Made by a program: the position numbers and the translations under genes. 25,618 bases of DNA, from IMG/VR virus record IMGVR_UViG_3300044701_002446, positions 1 to 25,618 of that record; one strand, given 5' to 3'. Source of the stretch: a virus. Shown here piece by piece: positions 1 to 6,480 of the stretch (position 1 is the first letter of the stretch; each line of letters opens with the position of its first letter). Under the pieces are notes generated by a model, which saw nothing but the letters and a program-made list of their open reading frames with translations, searched no databases and was not told where the DNA came from.

Positions 1-569
1 ACCCGCCGGTGGATGGCTACCCTGGCAACCCGGACGGCGGCCTGCTGGCGGCATTCAACACAGCCCTGAACAACGCGTACCAGGTGGGCGGCGACGTGCT
101 CGCTGTGGACGAGCTGGTCACAAAGCTCTACAACACCTTCCAACCCGTAGGCGACGACTACGCCAGCACTAAGATTACCTACGAGGAGAGCAAGCTGGAC
201 GGCATGAACGTCGAGCTGACGCAAGGGCAGATTACCATGGCCTCCAGCTCCGGCAACACGCTTATGGGCCTGCGCGAATCTTCGCCCGGCACGTGGGACT
301 TGTACCTGCAGGACGACGCCACGCCTACACCGAACAGCGTGCTGACCATGACGGCCACCGCAGCGGCAGGCGTGGGCTACGTAGGCATCAACACCGAGAC
401 ACCCACCGCGCCGCTTGAGGTTACCGGCGCCGTCAAGATTACCGGCTCCATCACCATCACCGGAACCGTCGATGGCGTTGACGTCAGCGCCCTCAAGACC
501 ACCGTGGACGGGCTTTCCGTAGGGACCGGCGACACCTCCAACTTCTGGGCATTCTATCTTGCAGATTAA
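1..569 (+). CDS. Large tail protein, 3' end (first copy)
   Basis: This is the last 188 residues of a gene whose 5' part lies outside the window; the frame is open from base 3 and the GTG at 9 is internal, not a start. The protein is identical, residue for residue, to the C-terminus of the 827-residue tail protein at 22435-24918, although the DNA differs at about 16 third-position or synonymous sites. It contains a fibre-like stretch with the pattern VGINTETPTAPLEVTG, followed by a short predicted stalk (ITGSITITGTVDGVDVSALK). Such GINTxxPxxxLxV segments are common in phage tail fibres and in proteins with trimeric stalks. It ends TAA directly before the ATG of the fibre gene. As a gene end it is certain; the function is inferred from the full copy. 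Confidence 0.85.
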   Translation, partial: PPVDGYPGNPDGGLLAAFNTALNNAYQVGGDVLAVDELVTKLYNTFQPVGDDYASTKITYEESKLDGMNVELTQGQITMASSSGNTLMGLRESSPGTWDLYLQDDATPTPNSVLTMTATAAAGVGYVGINTETPTAPLEVTGAVKITGSITITGTVDGVDVSALKTTVDGLSVGTGDTSNFWAFYLAD

Positions 570-2261
570 ATGGCTATCAACTACAAGCTCGTCACTGCCA
601 CCAGTGACGCCTCCTCGCCGGACACCGTCTTCACAGCTACGGCAGTGGCGACGCACGTCAAGTCCATCCGGATCGCGAACGAAAGCGGCGGAGCGATGAC
701 CTACCACCTCGCCGTTTACGACAACAGCGCCAGCATCGAGGTGCCGCTGACGGTGCCTGCCACCAGCCTGCCGGACGACGACGTCGACGTGATGGTGGAA
801 CCCATCAACCTGCAGAACGGCGACTACATCAAGCTGTACAGCTCCGGCGCCGGGGTGAAGGTGGCGCTAACGCTGGCGGAGAATACGGACGTGGCCGGGG
901 CAACTACCTCGGACGACCTGGCGGAAGGCACCACCAACCTCTACCTCACAAGCGCGGAGCGGACAAAGCTGTCCGGCATCGCCACGGGTGCGGAGGTCAA
1001 CCAGAACGCATTCAGCAACGTCGCCGTAAGCGGGCAGACCACCGTCGCCGCTGACGCCAAGACGGACACGCTTACCCTCGTGGCCGGGACAGGTGTAACG
1101 CTTACCACTGATGCAGCCACGGACAGCATCACTATCGCGGCGTCCGGCTCTTCCTCCAACAGCTTCGAGACCATCGCCGTTGCAGGACAGAGCAGCGTGG
1201 TGGCCGACAGCGGCACCGACACGCTCACCCTCGTGGCGGGCACGGGCATAACCATCACCACAGACGCCGGTGCCGACAGCGTGACCATCACCAACAGCGC
1301 AACGGGTGCCAACGCCTTCGGCAACGTGGCGGTGAGTGGACAGAGCACCGTCGCGGCAGACAGCACGAACGACACGCTGACCCTTGCGGCAGGTACTGGC
1401 ATCACCTTGACGACTGACGCCAGTACGGACACCGTCACCATCACCAATAGTGTGACGGCGCCCAATACGTTTGGCACTATCGCTGTAGCTACGCAGTCCA
1501 ATGTGGTGGCCGACAGCACCACCGACACGCTGACCTTCGCCGTAGGAGGTGGTATGACCATTACCACCAACGCCACCACGGACACCATCACCTTTGACAG
1601 CGCCAACCTGGACAACGACGACGTGACCCTGCAAGGCGCCAGGGAAATTGAACTGAACGGCGAGACGCTGACCATCTTCGACGGCTTTGGTGACCTCGCT
1701 GTCTGGAACGCTGACACTTCGCTGCTTTACAACCTTGAGGTGAGCGCTCAAGTTGCGGCCAACGGGGCGGCGGTGAAGCTTTACGAAGCCAGCGACAACG
1801 GAACCAACTACGTTAGCCTGGCAGTCAACAGCACGCTTGCCTCGAACGTCACATTTACGCTGCCCACCAGCAACGGTACCAACGGCTACGTGTTGCAGAC
1901 CGATGGATCGGGGAACACGTCGTGGGTGGCAGCATCTGGCGGCGCGAGCTACAGCGCCGTCCGCACCCAGTCCGGCACCACCTACACCCTCGTCCTTGGA
2001 GATGCAGGCGACTACATCCAAACGACGAGCACGACGGCGGTGACTATCACCGTACCTCCACAGGCAGACGTGACATGGGCGGCAGACACGGAAATCTACT
2101 TCGAGCAGAACAACACGGGGCAGATAACTATCGCAGCCGGTAGCGGCGTGACCATAAACAGCAGCGAGACCCTCAAGAGTTTCGCCCGCTATTCGGTCAT
2201 CGCTCTCAAGCGGGTAGCGGAAAACGTCTGGACCTTAACCGGAGAACGCGCACTGGTATGA
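570..2261 (+). CDS. Tail fibre protein with four tandem 51-residue repeats
   Basis: A 563-residue structural protein. Residues 1-115 form a compact N-terminal domain, probably for attachment to the tail. Around 125-147 is the linker LTSAERTKLSGIATGAEVNQ, a type seen in many phage fibres before collagen- or beta-helix-like stalks. Residues 148-351 are four 51-residue repeats (F-x-x-[VI]-A-V ... AD..TDTLTL.AGTG.T.TT.A..D..TI), likely stacked beta structure. A further beta-rich part follows, then a C-terminal domain (about 466-563) with GDAGDYIQTTSTTAVTITVP and a final WTLTGE, a domain common at fibre ends. The ATG follows the preceding stop immediately, and the 3' end overlaps the next ATG by four bases. 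It probably contributes to host recognition. The 5' part recurs, diverged, at the right end of the window. Confidence 0.85.
   Translation: MAINYKLVTATSDASSPDTVFTATAVATHVKSIRIANESGGAMTYHLAVYDNSASIEVPLTVPATSLPDDDVDVMVEPINLQNGDYIKLYSSGAGVKVALTLAENTDVAGATTSDDLAEGTTNLYLTSAERTKLSGIATGAEVNQNAFSNVAVSGQTTVAADAKTDTLTLVAGTGVTLTTDAATDSITIAASGSSSNSFETIAVAGQSSVVADSGTDTLTLVAGTGITITTDAGADSVTITNSATGANAFGNVAVSGQSTVAADSTNDTLTLAAGTGITLTTDASTDTVTITNSVTAPNTFGTIAVATQSNVVADSTTDTLTFAVGGGMTITTNATTDTITFDSANLDNDDVTLQGAREIELNGETLTIFDGFGDLAVWNADTSLLYNLEVSAQVAANGAAVKLYEASDNGTNYVSLAVNSTLASNVTFTLPTSNGTNGYVLQTDGSGNTSWVAASGGASYSAVRTQSGTTYTLVLGDAGDYIQTTSTTAVTITVPPQADVTWAADTEIYFEQNNTGQITIAAGSGVTINSSETLKSFARYSVIALKRVAENVWTLTGERALV
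1011..1622 (+). repeat. Four tandem 153-bp repeats inside the fibre gene
   Basis: In-frame units begin with the Phe codons at 1011, 1164, 1317 and 1470; each is exactly 153 bp (51 residues). The units share the protein frame but have drifted at DNA level, with the fourth the most divergent. Unit length being a multiple of three and the conservation of AVxGQ, TDTLTL and AGTGxTxTTDA say that selection acts on the protein. Such repeats can expand or contract by recombination and so alter fibre length. Confidence 0.9.
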
Positions 2262-3055
2262 TGTTCCTCAAGGCAGTAAGCGCAGGGCGCCGCCGCTACC
2301 CTATCATCACCGACGGTCTCAAGCTGTACCTAGACGCGTACAACCTCGACAGCTACAGCGGCTCTGGAGGCACGTGGACAGACCTATCTAACAGCGGGTA
2401 CAACTTTACCATAACCGGGCCGACGTGGACCACAAGTGGAGACCGCAGATACTTCGAGTTTGACGGGGTGAATGATTACATGATAGGCAGCGCGTCAACT
2501 ACGCTGTTTGACTTAAACACTACAGGCTTTACGTGGTCCATTTGGATATACTATGTCACAAGTCCTGCGGTTCTTGATGCGCTTATATTTAGCGAGTTTG
2601 TAAGTGGCACAGGAATCGTAACGCGATACTACGATCTTGACAACAGAAACACAGACGCAGGCAGTGGAACCGGTGCAGGTTATTTTATGGGTATTGCTCG
2701 CTTTGGTGCAGGGGGTGCAAGTGTAGACACGCGTACCACCTACGCGGAGACCGTACCAACGGGTTCGTGGTTTCAGTTAAACATGGTTTTTATTTACAAC
2801 TCGAGCACGACAGCAACTTATAAAATATACAAAAACGGGGTTCAAGTGGTAACGGAAAATCATTCGATTAGCGGCACAACGTGGACCGATATACCTTCAT
2901 TCCTGAAGCCCGTGGTTGGTGCTGCTTCTATCAACAGCACATTGGGCAGATATAACAACATTCGCGTAGGCGAGATTACAAACTATAATCGACCCTTAAG
3001 CGCCACCGAAATAGACAACAACTATCAAAGCACAAAGTCAAATTACGGGCTATGA
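2258..3055 (+). CDS. LamG / concanavalin A-like lectin-domain tail protein
   Basis: 265 residues, most of them one LamG-like jelly-roll domain. Diagnostic segments are YFEFDGVNDYMIGS, FTWSIWIYY, WFQLNMVFIY, YKIYKNGVQV and the final YNRPLSATEIDNNYQS. These match the usual order of Laminin_G_3-type domains, which bind carbohydrates. There is no signal peptide; the protein is encoded in the tail cluster, so it most likely sits on the fibre or tail tip and binds host-surface glycans. It starts in an ATGA overlap with the fibre gene and ends in another with the next small gene. The DNA is visibly richer in A+T than its neighbours (for example around 2660-2900), suggesting recent acquisition. The domain call is secure; the role as receptor-binding protein is inference. 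Confidence 0.85.
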   Translation: MMFLKAVSAGRRRYPIITDGLKLYLDAYNLDSYSGSGGTWTDLSNSGYNFTITGPTWTTSGDRRYFEFDGVNDYMIGSASTTLFDLNTTGFTWSIWIYYVTSPAVLDALIFSEFVSGTGIVTRYYDLDNRNTDAGSGTGAGYFMGIARFGAGGASVDTRTTYAETVPTGSWFQLNMVFIYNSSTTATYKIYKNGVQVVTENHSISGTTWTDIPSFLKPVVGAASINSTLGRYNNIRVGEITNYNRPLSATEIDNNYQSTKSNYGL

Positions 3056-3276
3056 ACGAATACTGGTACCATTTGTACACCCTTGAGGAACTTCCAAGCG
3101 TTCCGTGGCTGCTGTTTAGGCAGACCGTTCTGTGGAACCTTGCGGGCACTGAATTTATTCTTGAGTACAAACAAGAACCAGCCGACAAGACCGGCGTGCT
3201 CACCCGCGAAGAGGCCGCATCCTTGAGCAAGACGGACGAATGGCAAAACAACGACCCCAACCTTGGCCAAGGCTAA
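3052..3276 (+). CDS. Small unknown protein after the lectin gene
   Basis: 74 residues, rich in aromatic residues at the N-terminus (MNEYWYHLYTLEELPSVPWL) and acidic or polar at the C-terminus. No signal peptide or clear membrane segment is seen. It overlaps the lectin gene by ATGA, shares the lower G+C of that gene at its 5' end, and overlaps the following short gene at its 3' end. I do not recognise the family. Its place between receptor-binding and lysis genes would fit a tail accessory protein or fibre-assembly helper, but that is a guess. The gene itself is likely real because of the translational coupling. Confidence 0.6.
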   Translation: MNEYWYHLYTLEELPSVPWLLFRQTVLWNLAGTEFILEYKQEPADKTGVLTREEAASLSKTDEWQNNDPNLGQG

Positions 3277-3403
3277 AGCACAAGCCCAGCCCGTCCGCAT
3301 AGAGCGGCAGGTGAGCAGGCCCGGCGTCCACGCTAAGACAAAGCAGGGCACACACAAGCGCGGGAAGAACTGGCGCAAGCCGTACAAAGGACAAGGCAGG
3401 TAA
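3263..3403 (+). CDS. Short basic protein (46 residues, TTG start)
   Basis: This small gene lies in another frame than its neighbour. It begins with TTG at 3263 (the only plausible start after the upstream stop at 3224-3226) and reads MAKAKAQAQPVRIERQ, then SRPGVHAKTKQGTHKRGK, then NWRKPYKGQGR. About a third of the residues are Lys or Arg. As far as I recall, Bacteroidota phages often carry very short proteins of this style, with an RPGxHAKTK core and a YKGQGR-like end, near the tail and lysis genes; their function is unknown. The strong bias and that resemblance support a real gene, while the non-ATG start is uncertain. It may bind nucleic acid or virion protein through its charge (inference). 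Confidence 0.55.
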   Translation: MAKAKAQAQPVRIERQVSRPGVHAKTKQGTHKRGKNWRKPYKGQGR

Positions 3404-3414
3404 TTCACTTGCAG

Positions 3415-3422
3415 TATATTCG
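3415..3422 (+). promoter_or_regulatory. Putative -7 box TATATTCG before the lysis cassette
   Basis: TATATTCG lies five bases before the ATG at 3428, in the short gap after the basic protein gene. It matches the TAnnTTCG pattern seen before several other genes here and resembles the Bacteroidota -7 box TAnnTTTG. No convincing -33 box is seen at the usual distance. Transcription would start at or next to the ATG, giving a leaderless message. Confidence 0.55.
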
Positions 3423-3427
3423 CCGCC

Positions 3428-3643
3428 ATGGGCATCGATACTGTCATCTCACTATTCGCGGCCCTTGGCGCCGTGGCTGGCATCTACGTCAAGATGAGCA
3501 ACGACGTCGCACGGCTGAAGTCACGCGTGATCCAGCTGGAGCTGAACGACAACGACACACGCAAGCAGCTCCGGGAGATAGTTGACAGCATCCACAAAAT
3601 TGAGCTCACGCTCGCGCAGCTGGTGGCTCGCCTCGAGCGTTGA
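3428..3643 (+). CDS. Small membrane-anchored coiled-coil protein (XhlA-like)
   Basis: 71 residues: an N-terminal hydrophobic segment (about 5-22, TVISLFAALGAVAGIYV) followed by a charged heptad-rich helix (about 23-70, VARLKSRVIQLELNDNDTRK...). This layout matches phage haemolysin XhlA-like and other holin-associated proteins, which sit in the inner membrane next to the endolysin gene, although XhlA itself usually has the membrane segment at the C-terminus. It precedes the M15 endolysin with a 17-base gap. A part in lysis timing or as a spanin-like partner is plausible; direct evidence is only topology and neighbourhood. Confidence 0.65.
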   Translation: MGIDTVISLFAALGAVAGIYVKMSNDVARLKSRVIQLELNDNDTRKQLREIVDSIHKIELTLAQLVARLER

Positions 3644-3660
3644 ACTGGTACACCCACCGC

Positions 3661-4029
3661 ATGAGATACTTCAAGCTGACCGAGTTCGACAGCCCCGACG
3701 CGCCCGGCTCCGGCGCCAAGATGGACAAGGAGTTCCTGGCTATGATTGACGAGGCCCGCCACCTCGCCGGGGTGCCCTTCAAGATTAACAGCGGCTATCG
3801 CACGCAGGCCCACCACAACAGCCTCGCGAAGAAGGGCTACAAGACAGCTAAGAACAGCGCACACCTGCGCGGATTCGCAGCGGACATCCACTGCCCCGAC
3901 AGCTCCAAACGCTACGCCATCCTCGCCGCCTGCATCAAAGCAGGCTTCAACCGCATCGGCGTGGCTAACACCTTCATCCATGTCGACAACGACCCCAGCC
4001 TCCCTGAAGACGTCATCTGGACATACTAA
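3661..4029 (+). CDS. Endolysin, peptidase M15 family
   Basis: 122 residues from the ATG at 3661, chosen because MRYFKLTEFDSPDAPGSG is the usual start of the family; a TTG 21 bases upstream would only add seven residues. The zinc-binding motifs of M15 (peptidase_M15_3/VanY-like) are present: SAHLRGFAADIH (His68 and Asp75) and FIHVD (His107). The fold also has the conserved SGYRT element at 44-48. These enzymes cut peptide cross-links of peptidoglycan, either as D-Ala-D-Ala carboxypeptidases or L-Ala-D-Glu endopeptidases; the exact bond cannot be told. There is no signal peptide, so export depends on a holin. It lies in a lysis cassette. The last 50 bases overlap the likely start of the next gene. 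Confidence 0.9.
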   Translation: MRYFKLTEFDSPDAPGSGAKMDKEFLAMIDEARHLAGVPFKINSGYRTQAHHNSLAKKGYKTAKNSAHLRGFAADIHCPDSSKRYAILAACIKAGFNRIGVANTFIHVDNDPSLPEDVIWTY

Positions 4030-4885
4030 GCTCAAGCAGCACGGACCCACCACGTGGTCGGTGGCCTACACCCGCAACGCATCCGACGGGCCGGCCAGGT
4101 TCCTCCTGCTGTCCGACGTCCACTTCGACAGCGTCAAGTGCGACCGAGACCGGCTGAAGCGGCACCTCGACGAGGCCGTGGCGAGAGACGCCGCGGTCTT
4201 TTGTTTTGGGGACTGGTTCGATTTGATGCAGGGCATGTACGATCCACGGCGCAGCTACAGCGGACTGCGACCGGAGTACAAGTCCATCACCTACCTCGAC
4301 GACGTCATCGAAGACAGCATCGAGTTCCTCAAGCCGTACGCTGACCGGTGGCTGTTCATGGGGCGCGGCAACCACGAGACCAACATCGAGAAGCGGCTGT
4401 CCACCTCACCCATCGACCGGCTGTGCCAGGGCATGGGCGGCATCGTTTCGCCAGGCAGTTACAGCGGGTGGATAAAGGTGCAGATTTCACGAGCCGAGAC
4501 CATCAACAAGATACCGATGCTCATGCACTTTCATCACGGCTACGGAGGCAACGCGCCACGCTCGAAGGGAGTGCTGAACGTCGACCTGGACCAGAAGGAG
4601 TGGCCGGATGCCGACGTCATCGTGAGCGGTCACACCCACCAGAAGTGGCACGTGCCGATGACGGTGGAGCGCATCGGCAGGGACATGCAGCTGCGCGAAG
4701 AGACCGTCCACCACGTGAAGCTGGGCAGCTACAAGATGCTCGACCGCTTCGCCGGGTGGGAGGTGGAAAAGGGCTTCGCTCAGCCACGCCTGGGCGGGTG
4801 GTGGATGGACGTGCTGTTCCACCGCGTGCGAACCGATGGCAGGGAAAAAATAAAGCACATCACTACCTTCACCGAAGCACACTAA
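3980..4885 (+). CDS. Metallophosphoesterase (calcineurin-like)
   Basis: 301 residues if begun at ATG 3980, which overlaps the endolysin by 50 bases; a GTG at 4061 is a later option. All five metallophosphoesterase blocks are present in order: SDVHFD (Asp46, His48), GDWFD (Asp78), GRGNHET (Asn131, His132), MHFHHG (His183-186) and GHTHQ (217-220). The full set of metal ligands predicts an active two-metal phosphodiesterase or phosphatase. The substrate is unknown: nucleic acid, a nucleotide second messenger and a cell-wall intermediate are all possible. The longer open frame upstream to 3746 is only a shadow of the endolysin. The position between the lysin and the small membrane proteins is unusual for a DNA enzyme. 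Family call secure; role open. Confidence 0.88.
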   Translation: MSTTTPASLKTSSGHTKLKQHGPTTWSVAYTRNASDGPARFLLLSDVHFDSVKCDRDRLKRHLDEAVARDAAVFCFGDWFDLMQGMYDPRRSYSGLRPEYKSITYLDDVIEDSIEFLKPYADRWLFMGRGNHETNIEKRLSTSPIDRLCQGMGGIVSPGSYSGWIKVQISRAETINKIPMLMHFHHGYGGNAPRSKGVLNVDLDQKEWPDADVIVSGHTHQKWHVPMTVERIGRDMQLREETVHHVKLGSYKMLDRFAGWEVEKGFAQPRLGGWWMDVLFHRVRTDGREKIKHITTFTEAH

Positions 4886-4898
4886 CCAACACCTCAAC

Positions 4899-5069
4899 AT
4901 GTGGGATTTTTTCGCAGACAACTGGGCAGAGCTGGCGCTGGCCCTGATCGGATTAATGGGCACCATCACGGCCCTCACCTCAACCACGAAGGACGACACG
5001 GTGGTGGACATTCTGAAGAAGATTCTGATGGCGGTGGTGGTGGGCAAGACGCCCACGCCAAAGCCGTGA
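4899..5069 (+). CDS. Small membrane protein, holin candidate 1
   Basis: 56 residues starting MWDFFADNWAELALALIGLM, with one membrane segment at about 11-28 and a second weakly hydrophobic helix at 37-49 (DILKKILMAVVVG), then a short charged tail. Size, topology and position next to the endolysin fit a holin or holin-like protein of the inner membrane. It overlaps the following gene by the four bases GTGA. It is preceded by an A/C-rich leader and a possible TACCTTCA box at 4864-4871. No family is firmly recognised; the lysis role is inferred. Confidence 0.65.
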   Translation: MWDFFADNWAELALALIGLMGTITALTSTTKDDTVVDILKKILMAVVVGKTPTPKP

Positions 5070-5290
5070 ACCCCGGCGTGCAGGCGCTCCTGAAGCTGGT
5101 CAGCCGGTTCGACTTTACGGAGGTGTTCAAGACAAAGGGCGACCTACGGCGGTGGTCGGCGAAGCGGACAGTGGGCGGCGTCATCGCGCTCACGGCATGC
5201 AGCGACATCATGGCCCATGGCATCACCTGGCAGGCCGTTGCACTTTGTGCGGTGGCTGTGACGCCTTTATGCCTATCTTTCGCGGAGTAG
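5066..5290 (+). CDS. Small membrane protein, holin candidate 2
   Basis: 74 residues starting at a GTG that overlaps the previous stop. The N-terminal half is amphipathic and basic (FKTKGDLRRWSAKR), the C-terminal half has two hydrophobic stretches (TVGGVIALTACSDIMAHG and WQAVALCAVAVTPLCLSF), suggesting a hairpin in the membrane. A pair of short coupled membrane proteins next to a lysin is typical of holin/antiholin or holin/accessory pairs, but which one makes the hole cannot be decided. This is the last gene before the terminator hairpin at 5330, so it ends the late transcript. Confidence 0.65.
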   Translation: MNPGVQALLKLVSRFDFTEVFKTKGDLRRWSAKRTVGGVIALTACSDIMAHGITWQAVALCAVAVTPLCLSFAE

Positions 5291-5329
5291 TACGCACACT
5301 ACACATAGGCGATTCTGTTTGATTTGGTG

Positions 5330-5357
5330 AGCCCTGCCCCCAACGGGGGGTGGGGCT
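5330..5357 (+). terminator. Strong hairpin ending the late operon
   Basis: A 12-base stem (5330-5341 with 5346-5357), containing two G-T wobble pairs, closes on an AACG tetraloop. It is very G+C-rich at the loop side and is followed by ACTTATTTGCCC, so the U-tract is poor. It stands 40 bases after the last lysis gene and before the early promoter, exactly where the rightward late transcript should end. Confidence 0.75.
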
Positions 5358-5378
5358 ACTTATTTGCCCTTACCTGTA

Positions 5379-5427
5379 AAAAAGTTTGCAAAAAGTTTGC
5401 AGGGATGCGGAACGGGCTGTAACATTG
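5379..5427 (+). promoter_or_regulatory. Early promoter with tandem AAAAAGTTTGC repeat
   Basis: Two directly adjacent 11-bp copies of AAAAAGTTTGC lie at 5379-5389 and 5390-5400. The second contains TTTG (5396-5399), and 20 bases further is TAACATTG (5420-5427), close to the Bacteroidota -33/-7 pair TTTG and TAnnTTTG at its usual spacing. A start near 5433 would give a leader of about 20 bases before the ATG at 5455. The 11-bp period puts both copies on the same face of the helix, so the repeat may also be a protein-binding site. Confidence 0.6.
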
Positions 5428-5454
5428 CCGAGTCAAATCAAACAGACACACATC

Positions 5455-5958
5455 ATGAACCTCTACGACGTAACCGTCAGCGCGTGCCGCGGTGCAATGA
5501 CACCACACGTGCACTCCGTCAACCTCGGCGAGTGGCTGGCCACCAACCACGAGCACCGGGCCAACAAGAAGGACAGCGCGGCCATCATGCCGCACGGCAT
5601 GTTCCACACCCGCCGGTCCGCTGACTTCCAATACAGCTCCGGCCTCGTGCAGGTCGACCTCGACGCCAAAGACAACCCCGGCATCAAGGACTGGCACGAG
5701 GTAGTTCACGCTTTGGGAACCCTCGACTCCGTGGCCTATGCCAACATCAGCGTCAGCGGCGCGGGCTGCTTTGTCCTGGTGAACGTGCTCGGCCTTGTGG
5801 GGCATCCGTTCGTAGCTGTGGCCAACCGTGCTATCGACTACATCACAGACCAGGGCTTCGTTGCCGACGAGAAGGTCAGCCGCAACCTCGCAAGCCTCCG
5901 CTTCATGCCATTCAGCCCCGACACCGCATACTGGAACCTCCAAAGCATCTCCCTGTGA
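5455..5958 (+). CDS. Stand-alone BT4734/VirE-N-like (PrimPol-related) protein
   Basis: 167 residues from ATG 5455; a longer frame upstream lacks a good start and runs into the promoter. The protein resembles the BT4734-like N-terminal domain (VirE-N group) that usually precedes a helicase in Bacteroidota mobile elements and is related to archaeo-eukaryotic primases. Visible marks are FQYSSGLVQVDLDAKD (Asp68 and Asp70, a DxD pair), SVSGAGCFVLV (99-109, the Ser/Gly-rich second motif), and SRNLASLRFMPFSPDTAYWN (142-161), close to the family ending that includes FxSxDPDxYxN. Here it stands alone, without the helicase part. As the first gene of the early operon it probably acts in replication, perhaps as a primase. 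The fold is a moderate-confidence call; catalysis is inference. Confidence 0.65.
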   Translation: MNLYDVTVSACRGAMTPHVHSVNLGEWLATNHEHRANKKDSAAIMPHGMFHTRRSADFQYSSGLVQVDLDAKDNPGIKDWHEVVHALGTLDSVAYANISVSGAGCFVLVNVLGLVGHPFVAVANRAIDYITDQGFVADEKVSRNLASLRFMPFSPDTAYWNLQSISL

Positions 5959-6194
5959 AAGATTACATCGCCATGACCATCGCCGACTTGGACGTCGACG
6001 ACGTGACGTTTGAGATTGAGTTTGAAGTGTGGACCGACACGAGCGGTCCGGGATCGGATGAAAGCTACATCGAGGTTACAAAAGCCACCCTGTGGTGCGG
6101 CAAGTTGAACATCGACGTGACGGAGCTCATGCAGCACAGCAGCGACGTGTTGGCGGTGATTGATAACTACCTCGACGAAACCAGCGGCGACTGA
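5955..6194 (+). CDS. Small acidic unknown protein
   Basis: 79 residues if started at the GTG that overlaps the previous stop (GTGA), or 73 from ATG 5973. Strongly acidic, with predicted beta strands (DVTFEIEFEVWTD, SYIEVTKATLWCGKLNIDV) and a final helix (LMQHSSDVLAVIDNYLDE). I do not recognise it. Its gene is coupled on both sides (GTGA before, TGATG after), so it belongs to the early operon that begins with the PrimPol-like gene. Confidence 0.65.
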   Translation: MKDYIAMTIADLDVDDVTFEIEFEVWTDTSGPGSDESYIEVTKATLWCGKLNIDVTELMQHSSDVLAVIDNYLDETSGD

Positions 6195-6349
6195 TGGACT
6201 ACCGAGCACTAGAGCAGGACTACATCAACCTGCGCAAGATGTACTCCATCGCCCACAGCTTCATCGTGGAGGTGGAGTCAGGCAGCATCGACTACCTCGT
6301 CGTGCAGAAGGCCAAACAAGTGTTAAACGACCTCAAAGACCTTGACTGA
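6194..6349 (+). CDS. 51-residue unknown early protein
   Basis: Starts at the ATG of a TGATG overlap and ends in another. Sequence begins MDYRALEQDYINLRKMYSIA and ends VQKAKQVLNDLKDLD; it looks mostly helical with a short strand in the middle. No motif or family recognised. The exact coupling on both ends is the main support for a real gene. Confidence 0.55.
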   Translation: MDYRALEQDYINLRKMYSIAHSFIVEVESGSIDYLVVQKAKQVLNDLKDLD

Positions 6350-6480
6350 TGGCACGGCACTACACACAGGAAGCGTATGAGGAAGCCCTCCGCTACGAGC
6401 AGCGCTTCACCGAACTGGTGCAGGAACTGAAGGAGCGCATCGAAGCCAAACACCCCGGACGATTCAATTTCAACAAGTGA
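6349..6480 (+). CDS. 43-residue unknown early protein
   Basis: Starts at the ATG of TGATG and ends in the same kind of overlap. It is almost entirely one charged helix (YTQEAYEEALRYEQRF, TELVQELKERIEAK) with a short tail HPGRFNFNK. No known family. Coupling on both sides supports translation. Confidence 0.5.
   Translation: MARHYTQEAYEEALRYEQRFTELVQELKERIEAKHPGRFNFNK

Noticed and set aside
555-562. TATCTTGC before the fibre start as a promoter box
   Set aside because: It departs from the box at two positions and lies in coding sequence that is conserved in both copies for the protein's last residues (FYLAD).
1-1269. Exact direct terminal repeat of a linear phage
   Set aside because: The copies differ at about 63 of 1269 positions; true terminal repeats copied in each round of replication should be identical.
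867-2021. Long open frames on the minus strand (384 and 258 codons) opposite the fibre gene
   Set aside because: They mirror the 153-bp repeats of the fibre, have unnatural repetitive composition, and no sensible start context. Long minus-strand frames are expected opposite G+C-rich, codon-biased genes.
3746-3979. N-terminal extension of the metallophosphoesterase to base 3746
   Set aside because: This part is a frame shadow of the M15 endolysin (Thr/Pro/Arg/Ser-rich), so the start was placed at 3980.
4348-4947. 199-codon + strand frame overlapping the metallophosphoesterase
   Set aside because: Shadow in another frame; the metallophosphoesterase frame holds all catalytic motifs over the same bases.
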